Origin: Hydractinia symbiolongicarpus
Lineage: Eukaryota > Cnidaria > Hydrozoa > Anthoathecata > Hydractiniidae
Length of the DNA stretch: 64,000 bases
Direction of reading: 5' to 3'
Assembly (NCBI RefSeq): GCF_029227915.1
Contig: NC_079878.1
Coordinates: 34,995,501-35,059,500 of the forward strand
Positions within the stretch are counted from its first letter, which is position 1, and each line of letters opens with the position of its first letter. Shown piece by piece: positions 13,117 through 23,200 of this stretch. The notes beneath the pieces were generated by a model. It searched no databases, was not told the DNA's origin, and saw nothing but the letters and a program-made list of their open reading frames with translations. The translations under genes were made by a program, and so were the position numbers.

Positions 13117-16100
13117 TTATCTAAACTCAAAATTTAGTAACTTGTTACTAAACTCATGTCCACTCTGCCGGATCTCCTTGGGCAAGGAGTTGAAAAGCCT
13201 AGCTCCTTGAAAGAAGAAACCCGACCGAGCAAACTCAAGTTTTATTTTAGGAATTTTTAAAAGAAAATTCTGATTTCTAGTTGAAAAATTATGGGAGTTT
13301 AAAGTAAAATAATTATCAAAATTCGAGCAACAATCACCATCCAAACATTTTTTTACCAACTTAACAGCATGTTTTTTAATCATGTCTGATGTGTTGATAC
13401 TCGCATCTTTTGTTATCGTTATTGCTCGTCTATCCAACGATCGTAATTTTTGTGATTGTGTTGCTGTTAAATTTAAAAATGACAAGCAATTATATCGAAT
13501 AACAGATTGTATGATAGATCGATAAACACGTCTGATAGCTTCTTCGTTCAAGAAATACTTGAGTTTACACAACAACCTTAACTTTGACGAGGACTTTTTG
13601 TACATACTATCAAATTGCGGACCAATATTAAGAGTGTGATCGATTACTGTACCAAGATATTTATAAGATGTAGTCACATTGATTGGTACTCCGTCAAAAA
13701 GCAATGCAAAGTCAGCTTTTGACATTGCTAATCTTTTTGCTGTCCCAAATAGCACGCACTCAGTCTTTCCAGGTTTTAAATTAATCACAAGTTCATTTTC
13801 ACGAAAGTATGAGCTGATGTTCTTTAAATCATTATTTAACAATTCTTCTATCTGAGAAATTTTGTTTGAAGAAACGTAGATAACAGTATCATCAGCGAAT
13901 TCCACAACGTCAGCTTTTTTCAGAATGTCCGGAAAATCGTTAAAGAAAATTAAAAACAGTAGAGGTCCAAGGATAGAACCTTGTGGCACCCCACACAAAA
14001 CCGGATAAGGATCGGATAACACATCGTCAAAACCAACAATTTGTTTTCTGTCAAACAAATAGCTCTCAAACCACTGAAGTGTGACATTGCTTACCCCATA
14101 TTGTTTTAACTTTGCTAGAAGGGTTGCGTGTCCAAGGGTATCGAAAGCTTTCGATAAGTCAATGAATATCGCGCCAGTAATTTTTCCTTTGTCTGCAGCT
14201 TTTCTTATATCATCTAACAATAATGCTGTTGCAAGCTCGGTCGATCTCTTTTTACGGTAGCCAAATTGCTTCTCTGACAGTAAATTGTTGGATTCTAAAT
14301 ATTCACTCAATTGGTTGTGGACAGCTTTTTCCATAATTTTGGACAGCACAGGCAGTATTGAAATAGGGCGGTAATTATCAGGATTTGCTCGTTCTCCAGA
14401 TTTGTGAAGAGGTTTGATCAAAGCAATTTTCCATTCAGTTGGCATAACTCCGGTCTTTAAAGAAAGATTTACAATGAATGCCATTGGTTTTGAAATCATC
14501 TCGGCACTGTCCTTTATCAAGTTAGGAGGTAAATTATCAAATCCAGTTGCTTTGCTACGCTTTAACGATTTCAGTTCTTTTTGGATGTACACTTTGCTGA
14601 CATACGAAAACTCAAAGACTTCCTCAGTTCTAGAGCGATTCTGTTGTTGACGTTTCCAAGCGAAATTGACGAGTGGTATAAAACGATTCTTCAAATCCCG
14701 AGCAACAGTACTAAAGAAATTACAAAACTTGTTTGCTTTCGAACGGTTACTGGCTTGGTCGTCAACAGGTTTTACTAACGATTCAGGTGTTTTATTGTTG
14801 GACGGAAAAACTGACTTTAAAGCTTTCCAAAATTTTTGAGGATTGTTTCGATTTTCGTTCAATAAATCTTGATGGTAAGTTCTTTTTGCTTTTCGAACTA
14901 AATTGTTGCAGTGGTTTCTGGCAATTTTAAATGAAGTCCAGTCGTTTTTATTTTTAGATCTTCGCGCTTTGCGTAACAATTGATCTTTATGATTAATCTG
15001 CCCTTTTACTTCCTGTGTGAGCCATGGACAATGTATTCCCTTTACTCGTTTGGTTATCTTGGGAGCATGCTTGTTATATACCGTTGTTAAAATATCTTTG
15101 AAAAATGTCCATGCACGATTTACATCAGTCATATCATAAAGTGCATTCCACTCTTCCGATTCAAGATCACGGCACATATGCGATTTGTTGTATTTTGAAT
15201 AATTACGACATGTAATAGTTTTGAATTGGTATTTAACGTGATTCATTTTACGCACGCATCCTATCATGTCATGATCGCTGAAATCTAATGGTGCTACATC
15301 AACCGTAGATATTAAACTTTTGTTGTTAGTTAAAATAATGTCAATTATAGTACTCGTATCTTCAGTCACTCGAGTTGGTTTAGTTATCAATTGAACAAAA
15401 CCGTGCAAAGTAATCAAGTCTTTTAATTCTCTGCATATATTTCTATTTCCGTAGTTAACATTGAAGTCCCCAAGGATTATAGTCTCAAGATTTGTACTGT
15501 TAATGAGAGTTAACATATCATCGAAAATGTTGTTAAAATGTGCGTGAAGATAATTTGACCCATCCGGGGGTCTGTAAAAACTCCCAACTAAGAAACTTTT
15601 TGAGTTTTTCTGGAATATTTCTATAATGATACCTTCAACTTCATCTCTTTCAAGATCTTTTCTTCGTTTCCAACTGATTTTATTTGATATATACATGGCA
15701 ACACCACCGTGGGTACCATTTGTTCTGTTCTTTTTAATGAACTTGTACCCCGGAATTTGATACAAACTATCGTCATCGTTAAAACTGTGAGAATGAATAT
15801 GTGTTTCGGATAGTGTTAATAAATCTACGTTTTTATACAAACCAAAAAACGATTGGATTTTTTCAAAACTTTGTAATAACCCTCTGATATTTTGATGAAA
15901 TATGCGTATTCCTTTTTTCTTTATCAAATTCTCCATACATGGATTAGGACCGGGACATGTCTCCACATCTCCACATATGATCAACAAAATGTGTAACAAC
16001 GATCTCGGTTTGAATTTCGAATAATTTTTCTTCTGTGTAAATAAAGATGATAAAGCAAAGTTCTCCTGCTCATACATATCCTCTGCATTCATCGTAATGC

Positions 16101-16209
16101 TAACACCATCGTTTGTACAAAAATTCTTTTTGCTCACTCGGAAAACCGTAAGCCAAACTATGAAAATAAAAACTGCCAGCCACAAGCCAGTGACCGCACG
16201 TTCCGCCAT
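13117..16209 (-). CDS. LINE polyprotein: endonuclease + reverse transcriptase
   Basis: Intact 1,030-residue ORF for target-primed retrotransposition: an AP-like endonuclease nicks chromosomal DNA and the reverse transcriptase copies the element RNA at the nick. Numbering is from the ATG at 16,209. There is a hydrophobic segment at ~9-23, followed by a 2A-like GDVETCPGP at 80-88. The endonuclease spans ~101-320 with visible HQN (N107), SE (E135), FYRPP (Y212), GDFN (247-250), IID (D290) and SDH (311-313). A basic linker follows. The reverse transcriptase spans ~570-870 with NYRP (612-615), IDLSKAFD (D684, D690), GVPQG (740-744) and FADD (771-774). The C-terminal ~150 residues have the FFQGARLFNSLP type of motif seen in this group. 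I see no RNase H or CCHC. The 16,209 start has a strong context (AAGATGGCG). An in-frame ATG at 16,224 is weaker. Reading frames starting farther upstream run through satellite and the poly(T) and are spurious. Confidence 0.95.
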   Translation of the reverse strand: MAERAVTGLWLAVFIFIVWLTVFRVSKKNFCTNDGVSITMNAEDMYEQENFALSSLFTQKKNYSKFKPRSLLHILLIICGDVETCPGPNPCMENLIKKKGIRIFHQNIRGLLQSFEKIQSFFGLYKNVDLLTLSETHIHSHSFNDDDSLYQIPGYKFIKKNRTNGTHGGVAMYISNKISWKRRKDLERDEVEGIIIEIFQKNSKSFLVGSFYRPPDGSNYLHAHFNNIFDDMLTLINSTNLETIILGDFNVNYGNRNICRELKDLITLHGFVQLITKPTRVTEDTSTIIDIILTNNKSLISTVDVAPLDFSDHDMIGCVRKMNHVKYQFKTITCRNYSKYNKSHMCRDLESEEWNALYDMTDVNRAWTFFKDILTTVYNKHAPKITKRVKGIHCPWLTQEVKGQINHKDQLLRKARRSKNKNDWTSFKIARNHCNNLVRKAKRTYHQDLLNENRNNPQKFWKALKSVFPSNNKTPESLVKPVDDQASNRSKANKFCNFFSTVARDLKNRFIPLVNFAWKRQQQNRSRTEEVFEFSYVSKVYIQKELKSLKRSKATGFDNLPPNLIKDSAEMISKPMAFIVNLSLKTGVMPTEWKIALIKPLHKSGERANPDNYRPISILPVLSKIMEKAVHNQLSEYLESNNLLSEKQFGYRKKRSTELATALLLDDIRKAADKGKITGAIFIDLSKAFDTLGHATLLAKLKQYGVSNVTLQWFESYLFDRKQIVGFDDVLSDPYPVLCGVPQGSILGPLLFLIFFNDFPDILKKADVVEFADDTVIYVSSNKISQIEELLNNDLKNISSYFRENELVINLKPGKTECVLFGTAKRLAMSKADFALLFDGVPINVTTSYKYLGTVIDHTLNIGPQFDSMYKKSSSKLRLLCKLKYFLNEEAIRRVYRSIIQSVIRYNCLSFLNLTATQSQKLRSLDRRAITITKDASINTSDMIKKHAVKLVKKCLDGDCCSNFDNYFTLNSHNFSTRNQNFLLKIPKIKLEFARSGFFFQGARLFNSLPKEIRQSGHEFSNKLLNFEFR
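15946..15972 (-). other. Degenerate 2A-like motif in the LINE ORF
   Basis: Encodes GDVETCPGP after a leucine/isoleucine-rich run, at residues 80-88 of the ORF. It resembles the 2A ribosome-skipping consensus D(V/I)ExNPGP, found near the N-terminus of some CR1/L2/Crack LINEs. The asparagine before PGP is cysteine here (TGT). In studied 2A peptides that asparagine is important, so skipping is probably lost or weak. This is inference from family knowledge, not tested. Confidence 0.7.
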
Positions 16210-16213
16210 CTTA
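16200..16213 (-). promoter_or_regulatory. YY1-like motif / Kozak at the LINE start codon
   Basis: On the element strand the start codon sits in AAGATGGCGGAACG. This gives a good Kozak context (A at -3, G at +4) and also matches the YY1 core AANATGGCGG. Some LINEs use YY1 sites at their 5' end to position transcription. Here it could simply be a start-codon context, so the regulatory reading is tentative. Confidence 0.4.
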
Positions 16214-16225
16214 GAATCGTTCATC

Positions 16226-16234
16226 AAAAAAAAG

Positions 16235-16271
<37 letters not shown>
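16226..16271. repeat. A8-G-A37 homopolymer at the 5' end of the LINE
   Basis: On the plus strand it reads A8, G, then A37 running into the satellite ATTAAG. On the element strand this is poly(T) directly upstream of the ORF, the opposite end from a normal LINE poly(A) tail. The last A may belong to the target. Its length may be affected by replication or sequencing slippage. Confidence 0.9.
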
Positions 16272-16273
<2 letters not shown>

Positions 16274-18139
16274 AAGAAGAATGTTATTTCTTGGAGTCCA
16301 ATTTTCTGATTTATCACATTTATCAAGTCACAGTCCAAAGTTAGTTCAATTAAGTCCCACAGTCAATCGTTTCACTGTTAAAAGCGATGCAACCTAGTAA
16401 TATCAGATAAATATCGCTAAATACATGTTGCTACGAATATGTGACCCAACCGTTGAAATTCAAACGGACTGACACCGTTAGAAAGTCAATGAAATGTAGT
16501 TACTGAAACTGTCGTTATTTCTTCAGCGCACGATAACGACTAGGATAGGTCCCACAATAAAAAATGACTTATTAATCTAAATTTTTAAATGAAGCGCTAC
16601 CACAGCGCCCAGTGTAATCGCTGAGTTCCGGCAATCATGTCAAATTAAGAAGAATGTTTTTTCTTGGAGTCCAATTTTCCCATTTATCACATTTATTAGG
16701 TCACAGTCCAAAGTTAGTTCAATTAAGTCCCACAGTCAATCGTTTCATTGTTAAAAGCGATGCAACCTAGTAATATCAGATAAATATCGCTAAATACATG
16801 TTGGTACGAATATCTGACACAACCGTTGAAATTCAAACGGACTTACACCGTTAGAAAGTCAATAAAATGTAGTTTTTGAAACTGTTGCTATTTCTTCAGC
16901 GTGTGATAACGGCTAGGACAGGTCCCACAGTAAAAAATGACTTATTAATCTAAATTTTTAAATGAAGCGCTACCACAACGCCCAGTGTAATCGCTGAGTT
17001 CCGGTAATCATGTCAAATTAAGAAGAATGTTATTTCTTTGGGTCCAATTGTCTCATTTATCACATTTATCAGGTCACAGTCAGTCCAAAGTTAGTTCAAT
17101 TAAGTCCCACAGTCAATCGCTTCATTGTTAAAAGCGATGCAACCTAAAAATAACAGAAAAACATCGCTAAATACATATTGGTACGAATATGTGACCTAAC
17201 CGTTGTAACTCAAACGGACTTACACCGTTAGAAAGTCAATGAAATGTAGTTTTTGAAGCTGTCACTATTTCTTCATCGCGCGATAACGGCTAGGATAGGT
17301 ACCACAGTAAAAAATGACTTATTAATCTAAACTTTTAAATGAAGCGCTACCACAGCGCCCAGTGTAATCGCTGAGTTCCGGCAATCATGTCAAATTAAGA
17401 AGAATGTTATTTCTTGGAGTCCAATTGTCTCATTTATCACCTTTATCAGGTCACAGTCCAAAGTTAGTTCAATTAAGTCCCACAGTCAATCGTTTCACTG
17501 TTAAAAGCAATGCAACCTAGTAATATCATAAGAATATCGCTAAATACATGTTGGTACGAATTTGTGACCCAACCGTTGTAACTCAAACGGACTGACACCG
17601 TTAGAAAGTCAATGAAATGTAGTTTTTGAAACTGTCGCTATTTCTTCAGTTTGCAAAAACGGATAGGATTGGTCCCACAGTAAAGAATGATTTATTTATC
17701 TAAATATTTAAATGAACCGCTACCAAAGCGCCCAGTGTAATCGCTGAGTTCCGGCAATCACGTCAAATTAAGAATAATGTTATTTCTTGGAGTCCAATTG
17801 TCTCATTTATCACATTTATCATGTCACAGTCCAAAGTTGGTTCAATTAAATCCCACAGCCAATCGTTTCATTGCTAAAAGTGATGCAACCTGGTAATATC
17901 AGAAAAACATCGCTAAGTACATGTTGGTACGAATATGTGACCCAGCCGTTGTAACTCAAACGAACTTACACCGTTAGAAAGTCAATGAAATGTAGTTTTT
18001 GAAACTGTTGCTAATTCTTCAGTGCGCGATAACGGATAGGATTGGTCCCACAGAAAAGAATGACTTAATAATCTAAATTTTTAAATGAAGCGCTACCACA
18101 GCGCCCAGTGTAATCGCTGAGTTCCGGCAATCATGTCAA
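16272..18139. repeat. Five-monomer HOR, copy 1 (1,869 bp)
   Basis: Five monomers that recur almost identically from 18,140. Diagnostic variants shared at +1,869 include TTTTCTGATTTATC (16,303 and 18,172) and a 4-bp CAGT duplication, CACAGTCAGTCCAAAG (~17,078 and ~18,947). That insertion explains why the unit is 4 bp longer than 5 x 373. The first ~190 bp of the two copies differ at one base by eye. Confidence 0.9.
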
Positions 18140-18330
18140 ATTAAGAAGAATGTTATTTCTTGGAGTCCAATTTTCTGATTTATCACATTTATCAAGTCAC
18201 AGTCCAAAGTTAGTTCAATTAAGTCCCACAGTCAATCGTTTCACTGTTAAAAGCGATGCAACCTAGTAATATCAGATAAATAACGCTAAATACATGTTGC
18301 TACGAATATGTGACCCAACCGTTGAAATTC
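18001..18330. other. Paralogous empty site of the LINE insertion
   Basis: 18,001-18,139 is identical base for base to the LINE left flank 12,551-12,689. 18,140 onward matches the right flank from 16,271, with one difference in the first ~190 bp. The uninterrupted sequence GTCAAATTAAG therefore gives the pre-insertion target, and places the insertion between the bases equivalent to 18,139 and 18,140. Confidence 0.88.
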
Positions 18331-20240
18331 AAACGGACTGACACCGTTAGAAAGTCAATGAAATGTAGTTACTGAAACTGTCGTTATTTCTTCAGCGCAC
18401 GATAACGACTAGGATAGGTCCCACAGTAAAAAATGACTTATTAATCTAAATTTTTAAATGAAGCGCTACCACAGCGCCCAGTGTAATCGCTGAGTTCCGG
18501 CAATCATGTCAAATTAAGAAGAATGTTTTTTCTTGGAGTCCAATTTTCCCATTTATCACATTTGTTAGGTCACAGTCCAAAGTTAGTTCAATTAAGTCCC
18601 ACAGTCAATCGTTTCATTGTTAAAAGCGATGCAACCTAGTAATATCAGATAAATATCGCTAAATACATGTTGGTACGAATATCTGACACAACCGTTGAAA
18701 TTCAAACGGACTTACACCGTTAGAAAGTCAATAAAATGTAGTTTTTGAAACTGTTGCTATTTCTTCAGCGTGTGATAACGGCTAGGACAGGTCCCACAGT
18801 AAAAAATGACTTATTAATCTAAATTTTTAAATGAAGCGCTACCACAACGCCCAGTGTAATCGCTGAGTTCCGGTAATCATGTCAAATTAAGAAGAATGTT
18901 ATTTCTTCGGGTCCAATTGTCTCATTTATCACATTTTTCAGGTCACAGTCAGTCCAAAGTTAGTTCAATTAAGTCCCACAGTCAATCGCTTCATTGTTAA
19001 AAGCGATGCAACCTAAAAATAACAGAAAAACATCGCTAAATACATATTGGTACGAATATGTGACCTAACCGTTGTAACTCAAACGGACTTACACCGTTAG
19101 AAAGTCAATGAAATGTAGTTTTTGAAGCTGTCACTATTTCTTTATCGCGCGATAACGGCTAGGATAGGTACCACAGTAAAAAATGACTTATTAATCTAAA
19201 CTTTTAAATGAAGCGCTACCACAGCGCCCAGTGTAATCGCTGAGTTCCGGCAATCATGTCAAATTAAGAAGAATGTTATTTCTTGGAGTCCAATTGTCTC
19301 ATTTATCACCTTTATCAGGTCACAGTCCAAAGTTAGTTCAATTAAGTCCCACAGTCAATCGTTTCACTGTTAAAAGCAATGCAACCTAGTAATATCATAA
19401 GAATATCGCTAAATACATGTTGGTACGAATTTGTGACCCAACCGTTGTAACTCAAACGGACTGACACCGTTAGAAAGTCAATGAAATGTAGTTTTTGAAA
19501 CTGTCGCTATTTCTTCAGTTTGCAAAAACGGCTAGGATAGGTACCACAGTAAAAAATGACTTATTTATCTAAATATTTAAATGAAGAGCTATCAAAGCGC
19601 CCAGTGTAATCGCTGAGTTCCGGCAATCATGTCAAATTAAGAAGAATGTTATTTCTTGGAGTCCAATTGTCTCATTTATCACCTTTATCAGGTCACAGTC
19701 CAAAGTTAGTTCAATTAAGTCCCACAGTCAATCGTTTCACTGTTAAAAGCAATGCAACCTAGTAATATCATAAGAATATCGCTAAATACATGTTGGTACG
19801 AATTTGTGACCCAACCGTTGTAACTCAAACGGACTGACACCGTTAGAAAGTCAATGAAATGTAGTTTTTGAAACTGTCGCTATTTCTTCAGTTTGCAAAA
19901 ACGGATAGGATTGGTCCCACAGTAAAGAATGATTTATTTATCTAAATATTTAAATGAAGCGCTATCAAAGCGCCCAGTGTAATCGCTGAGTTCCGGCAAT
20001 CACGTCAAATTAAGAATAATGTTATTTCTTGGAGTCCAATTGTCTCATTTATCACATTTATCATGTCACAGTCCAAAGTTGGTTCAATTAAATCCCACAG
20101 CCAATCGTTTCATTGCTAAAAGTGATGCAACCTGGTAATATCAGAAAAACATCGCTAAGTACATGTTGGTACGAATATGTGACCCAGCCGTTGTAACTCA
20201 AACGAACTTACACCGTTAGAAAGTCAATGAAATGTAGTTT
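18140..20240. repeat. Five-monomer HOR, copy 2, with one extra monomer
   Basis: This repeats 16,271 onward at +1,869 up to ~19,510. It then carries an additional monomer, so later landmarks (AGAATAATG at 17,771 and 20,013) are offset by 2,242 bp. The extra unit is chimeric (see findings). The copy has no LINE, and its left edge is the uninterrupted counterpart of the LINE target. Confidence 0.85.
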
Positions 20241-23200
20241 TTGAAACTGTTGCTAATTCTTCAGAGCGCGATAACGGATAGGATTGGTCCCACAGTAAAG
20301 AATGACTTATTAATCTAAATTTTTAAATGAAGCGCTACCACAGCGCCCAGTGTAATCGCTGAGTTCCGGCAATCATGTCAAATTAAGAAGAATGTTATTT
20401 CTTGGAGTCCAATTTTCTCATTTATCACATTTATCAAGTCACAGTCCAAAATTAGTTCAATTAAGTCCCACAGTCAATCGTTTCACTGTTAAAAGCGATG
20501 CAACCTAGTAATATCAGATAAATATCGCTAAATACATGTTTGTTTGAATATGTCACACAACCGTTGAAACACAAACGGACTGACACCGTTTGAAAGTCAA
20601 TGAAATGTAGCTTTTGAAACTGTCGCTATTTGTTCAGCGGGCGATAACTGCTACGATTGGTCCCACAGTAAAAAATGACTTTTTAATCTAAATTTTTAAG
20701 TGAAGCACAAACCACAGCGCCCAGTGTAATCGCTGAGTTCCGGCAATCATGTCAAATTAGGAAGAATGTTATTTCTTGGAGTCCAATTTTCTCATTTATC
20801 ACATTTATCAGGTCACAGTCCAAAGTTAGTTCAATTAAGTCCCACAGTCAATCGTTTCACTGTTAAAAGCGATGCAACCTAGTAATATGAGAAAAATATC
20901 GCTAAATACATGTTGGTACGAATACGTGACGCAACCATTGAAACTCAAACGCACTGACACTGTTAGAAAGTCAGTGAAATGTAGTATTTGAAACTGTCTC
21001 TGTTTCTTCAGCGCGCGCTAACGGCAAAGATTTGTACGACATTAAAAAAATGACTTTTTATCCTAATTCTTAAATGAAGCGCTACCAGAGCGCGCAGTGT
21101 AATCGTTGAGTTCCGGCAATCACGTCAAATTAAGAAGAATGTTATTTCTAGGAGTCCAATTGTCTCATTTGTCACATTTATCAGGTCGCAGTCCAAAGTT
21201 AGTTCAATTAAGCCTCACAGTCAATCGTTTCACTGTTAAAGGCGATGCAACCCAGTAATATCAGATAAATATCGCTAAATACATGTTGGTACGAATATGT
21301 GACCCAACCGTTGAAACTCAAGCGGACTGAAACCGTTAGAAAGTCAGTGAAATGTAGTATTTCAAACTGTCTCTATTTCTTCAGCGCGCGCTAACGGCTA
21401 GGATTGGTCCCACAGTAAAAAATGACTTTTTTAACTTAATTTTTAATTGAAGCACTACCACAGCGCCCAGTGTAATCGCTGAGTTTCGGCAATCATTTCA
21501 TATTAAAAAGAATGTTATTTCATGGAGTCAACTTGTCTCACTTATAACATTTGTAAGGTAACAATCCAAAATCAGTTAAATTTAATCCCACAGTCAATCG
21601 TTTTTTTGTTAAAAGCGATGCAACCTAGTAACATGAGAAAAATGTCGCTAAATACCCGTTGGTACGAATACGCGACCCAACCGTTGAAACTCAAATGGAC
21701 CGACACTGTTAGAAAGTCAGTGAAATGTAGTATTTGAAACTGTCTCTATTTCTTCAGCGCGCGATAACTGCTAGGATTGGTCCCACAGTAAAAAATGACT
21801 TTTTTATCTTAATTTTTAATTGAAGCACTACCACAGCGCCCAGTGTAATCGCTGAGTTCCGACAATCATGTCAAATTAAGAAGAATGTTATTTTTTGGAT
21901 TCCAGTTTTCTCATTTATCACATTTATCAGATCACAGTCCAAAGTTAGTTCAATTAAGTCCCACAGTCAATCGTTTCACTGTTTAAAGCGATGCAACCTA
22001 GTAATATCATAAGAATATCGCTAAATACATGTTGGTACGAATTTGTGACCCAACCGTTGTAACTCAAACGGACTGACACCGTTAGAAAGTCAATGAAATG
22101 TAGTTTTTGAAACTGTCGCTATTTCTTCAGTTTGCGAAAACGGATAGGATTGGTCCCACAGTAAAGAATGATTTATTAATCTAAATTTTTAAATGAAGCG
22201 CTACTACAGCGCCCAGTGTAATCGCTGAGTTCCGGCAATCATGTCAAATTAAGAAGAATGTTATTTCTTGGAGTCCGATTTTCTCATTTATCACATTTAT
22301 CATGTCACAGTCCAAAGTTAGTTCAATTAAGTCCCACAGTCAATCGTTTCACTGTTAAAAGCGATGCAACCTAGTAATATCAGATAAATATCGCTAAATA
22401 CATGTTTGTATGAATATGTCACACAACCGTTGAAACTCAAACGGACTGACACTGTTTGAAAGTCAATGAAATGTAGCTTTTGAAACTGTCGCTATTTGTT
22501 CAGCGGGCGATAACTGCTAGAATTGGTCCCACAGTAAAAAATGACTTTTTAATCTAAATTTTTAAGTGAAGCGCTACCACAGCGCCCAGTGTAATCGCTG
22601 AGTTCCGGCAATCATGTCAAATTAGGAAGAATGTTATTTCTTGGAGTCAACTTGTCTCACTTATAAGATTTTTAAGGTCATTATCCAAAATCAGTTCAAT
22701 TTAGTCCCACAGTCAATCGTTTCACTGTTAAAAGCGATGCAACCTAGTAATATGAGAAAAATATCGCTAAATACATGTTGGTACGAATACGTGACGCAAC
22801 CGTTGAAACTCAAACGCACTGACACTGTTAGAAAGTCAGTGAAATGTAGTATTTGAAACTGTCTCTGTTTCTTCAGCGCGCGCTAACGGCAAAGATTTGT
22901 ACCACATTAAAAAAATGACTTTTTTATCCTAATTCTTAAATGAAGCGCTACCAGAGCGCGCAGTGTAATCGTTGAGTTCCGGCAATCACGTCAAATTAAG
23001 AAGAATGTTATTTCTAGGAGTCCAATTGTCTCATTTGTCACATTTATCAGGTCGCAGTCCAAAGTTAGTTCAATTAAGCCTCACAGTCAATCGTTTCATT
23101 GTTAAAAGCGATGCAACCTAGTAATATCAAAATATGTCGCTAAATACATGTTGGTACGAATATGTGACCCAACCGTGGTAACTCAAATGGACTGAGACCG

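Larger units (their letters stand above)
12690..16271 (-). mobile_element. APE-type non-LTR retrotransposon (CR1/L2-like LINE)
   Basis: The ~3.58-kb non-satellite insert is read from right to left. It contains a homopolymer at its 5' end, one long ORF (13,117-16,209), a ~427-bp 3' UTR with a stem-loop, and a tandem ATTT/AAAT tail. The satellite resumes in exact register: the left flank ends GTCAA at 12,689 and the right flank continues ATTAAG at 16,271. An endonuclease plus reverse transcriptase, no LTRs, no separate ORF1 and a short-tandem-repeat tail fit the Jockey-superfamily CR1/L2/Crack-type elements. The exact clade cannot be settled by eye. Target-site duplication is absent or limited to A residues hidden in the A-run. 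The element may lack an upstream ORF1 through 5' truncation or by design. Confidence 0.95.

Noticed and set aside
14414-14930. Three plus-strand ORFs of 65-78 codons within the LINE
   Set aside because: They are antisense to the reverse-transcriptase and linker coding sequence and have no recognisable motifs.
16225-16338. N-terminal extension of the LINE ORF into satellite
   Set aside because: The first 38 codons are satellite plus poly(T), giving a poly-Phe run. The real start is within the element at 16,209 or 16,224.
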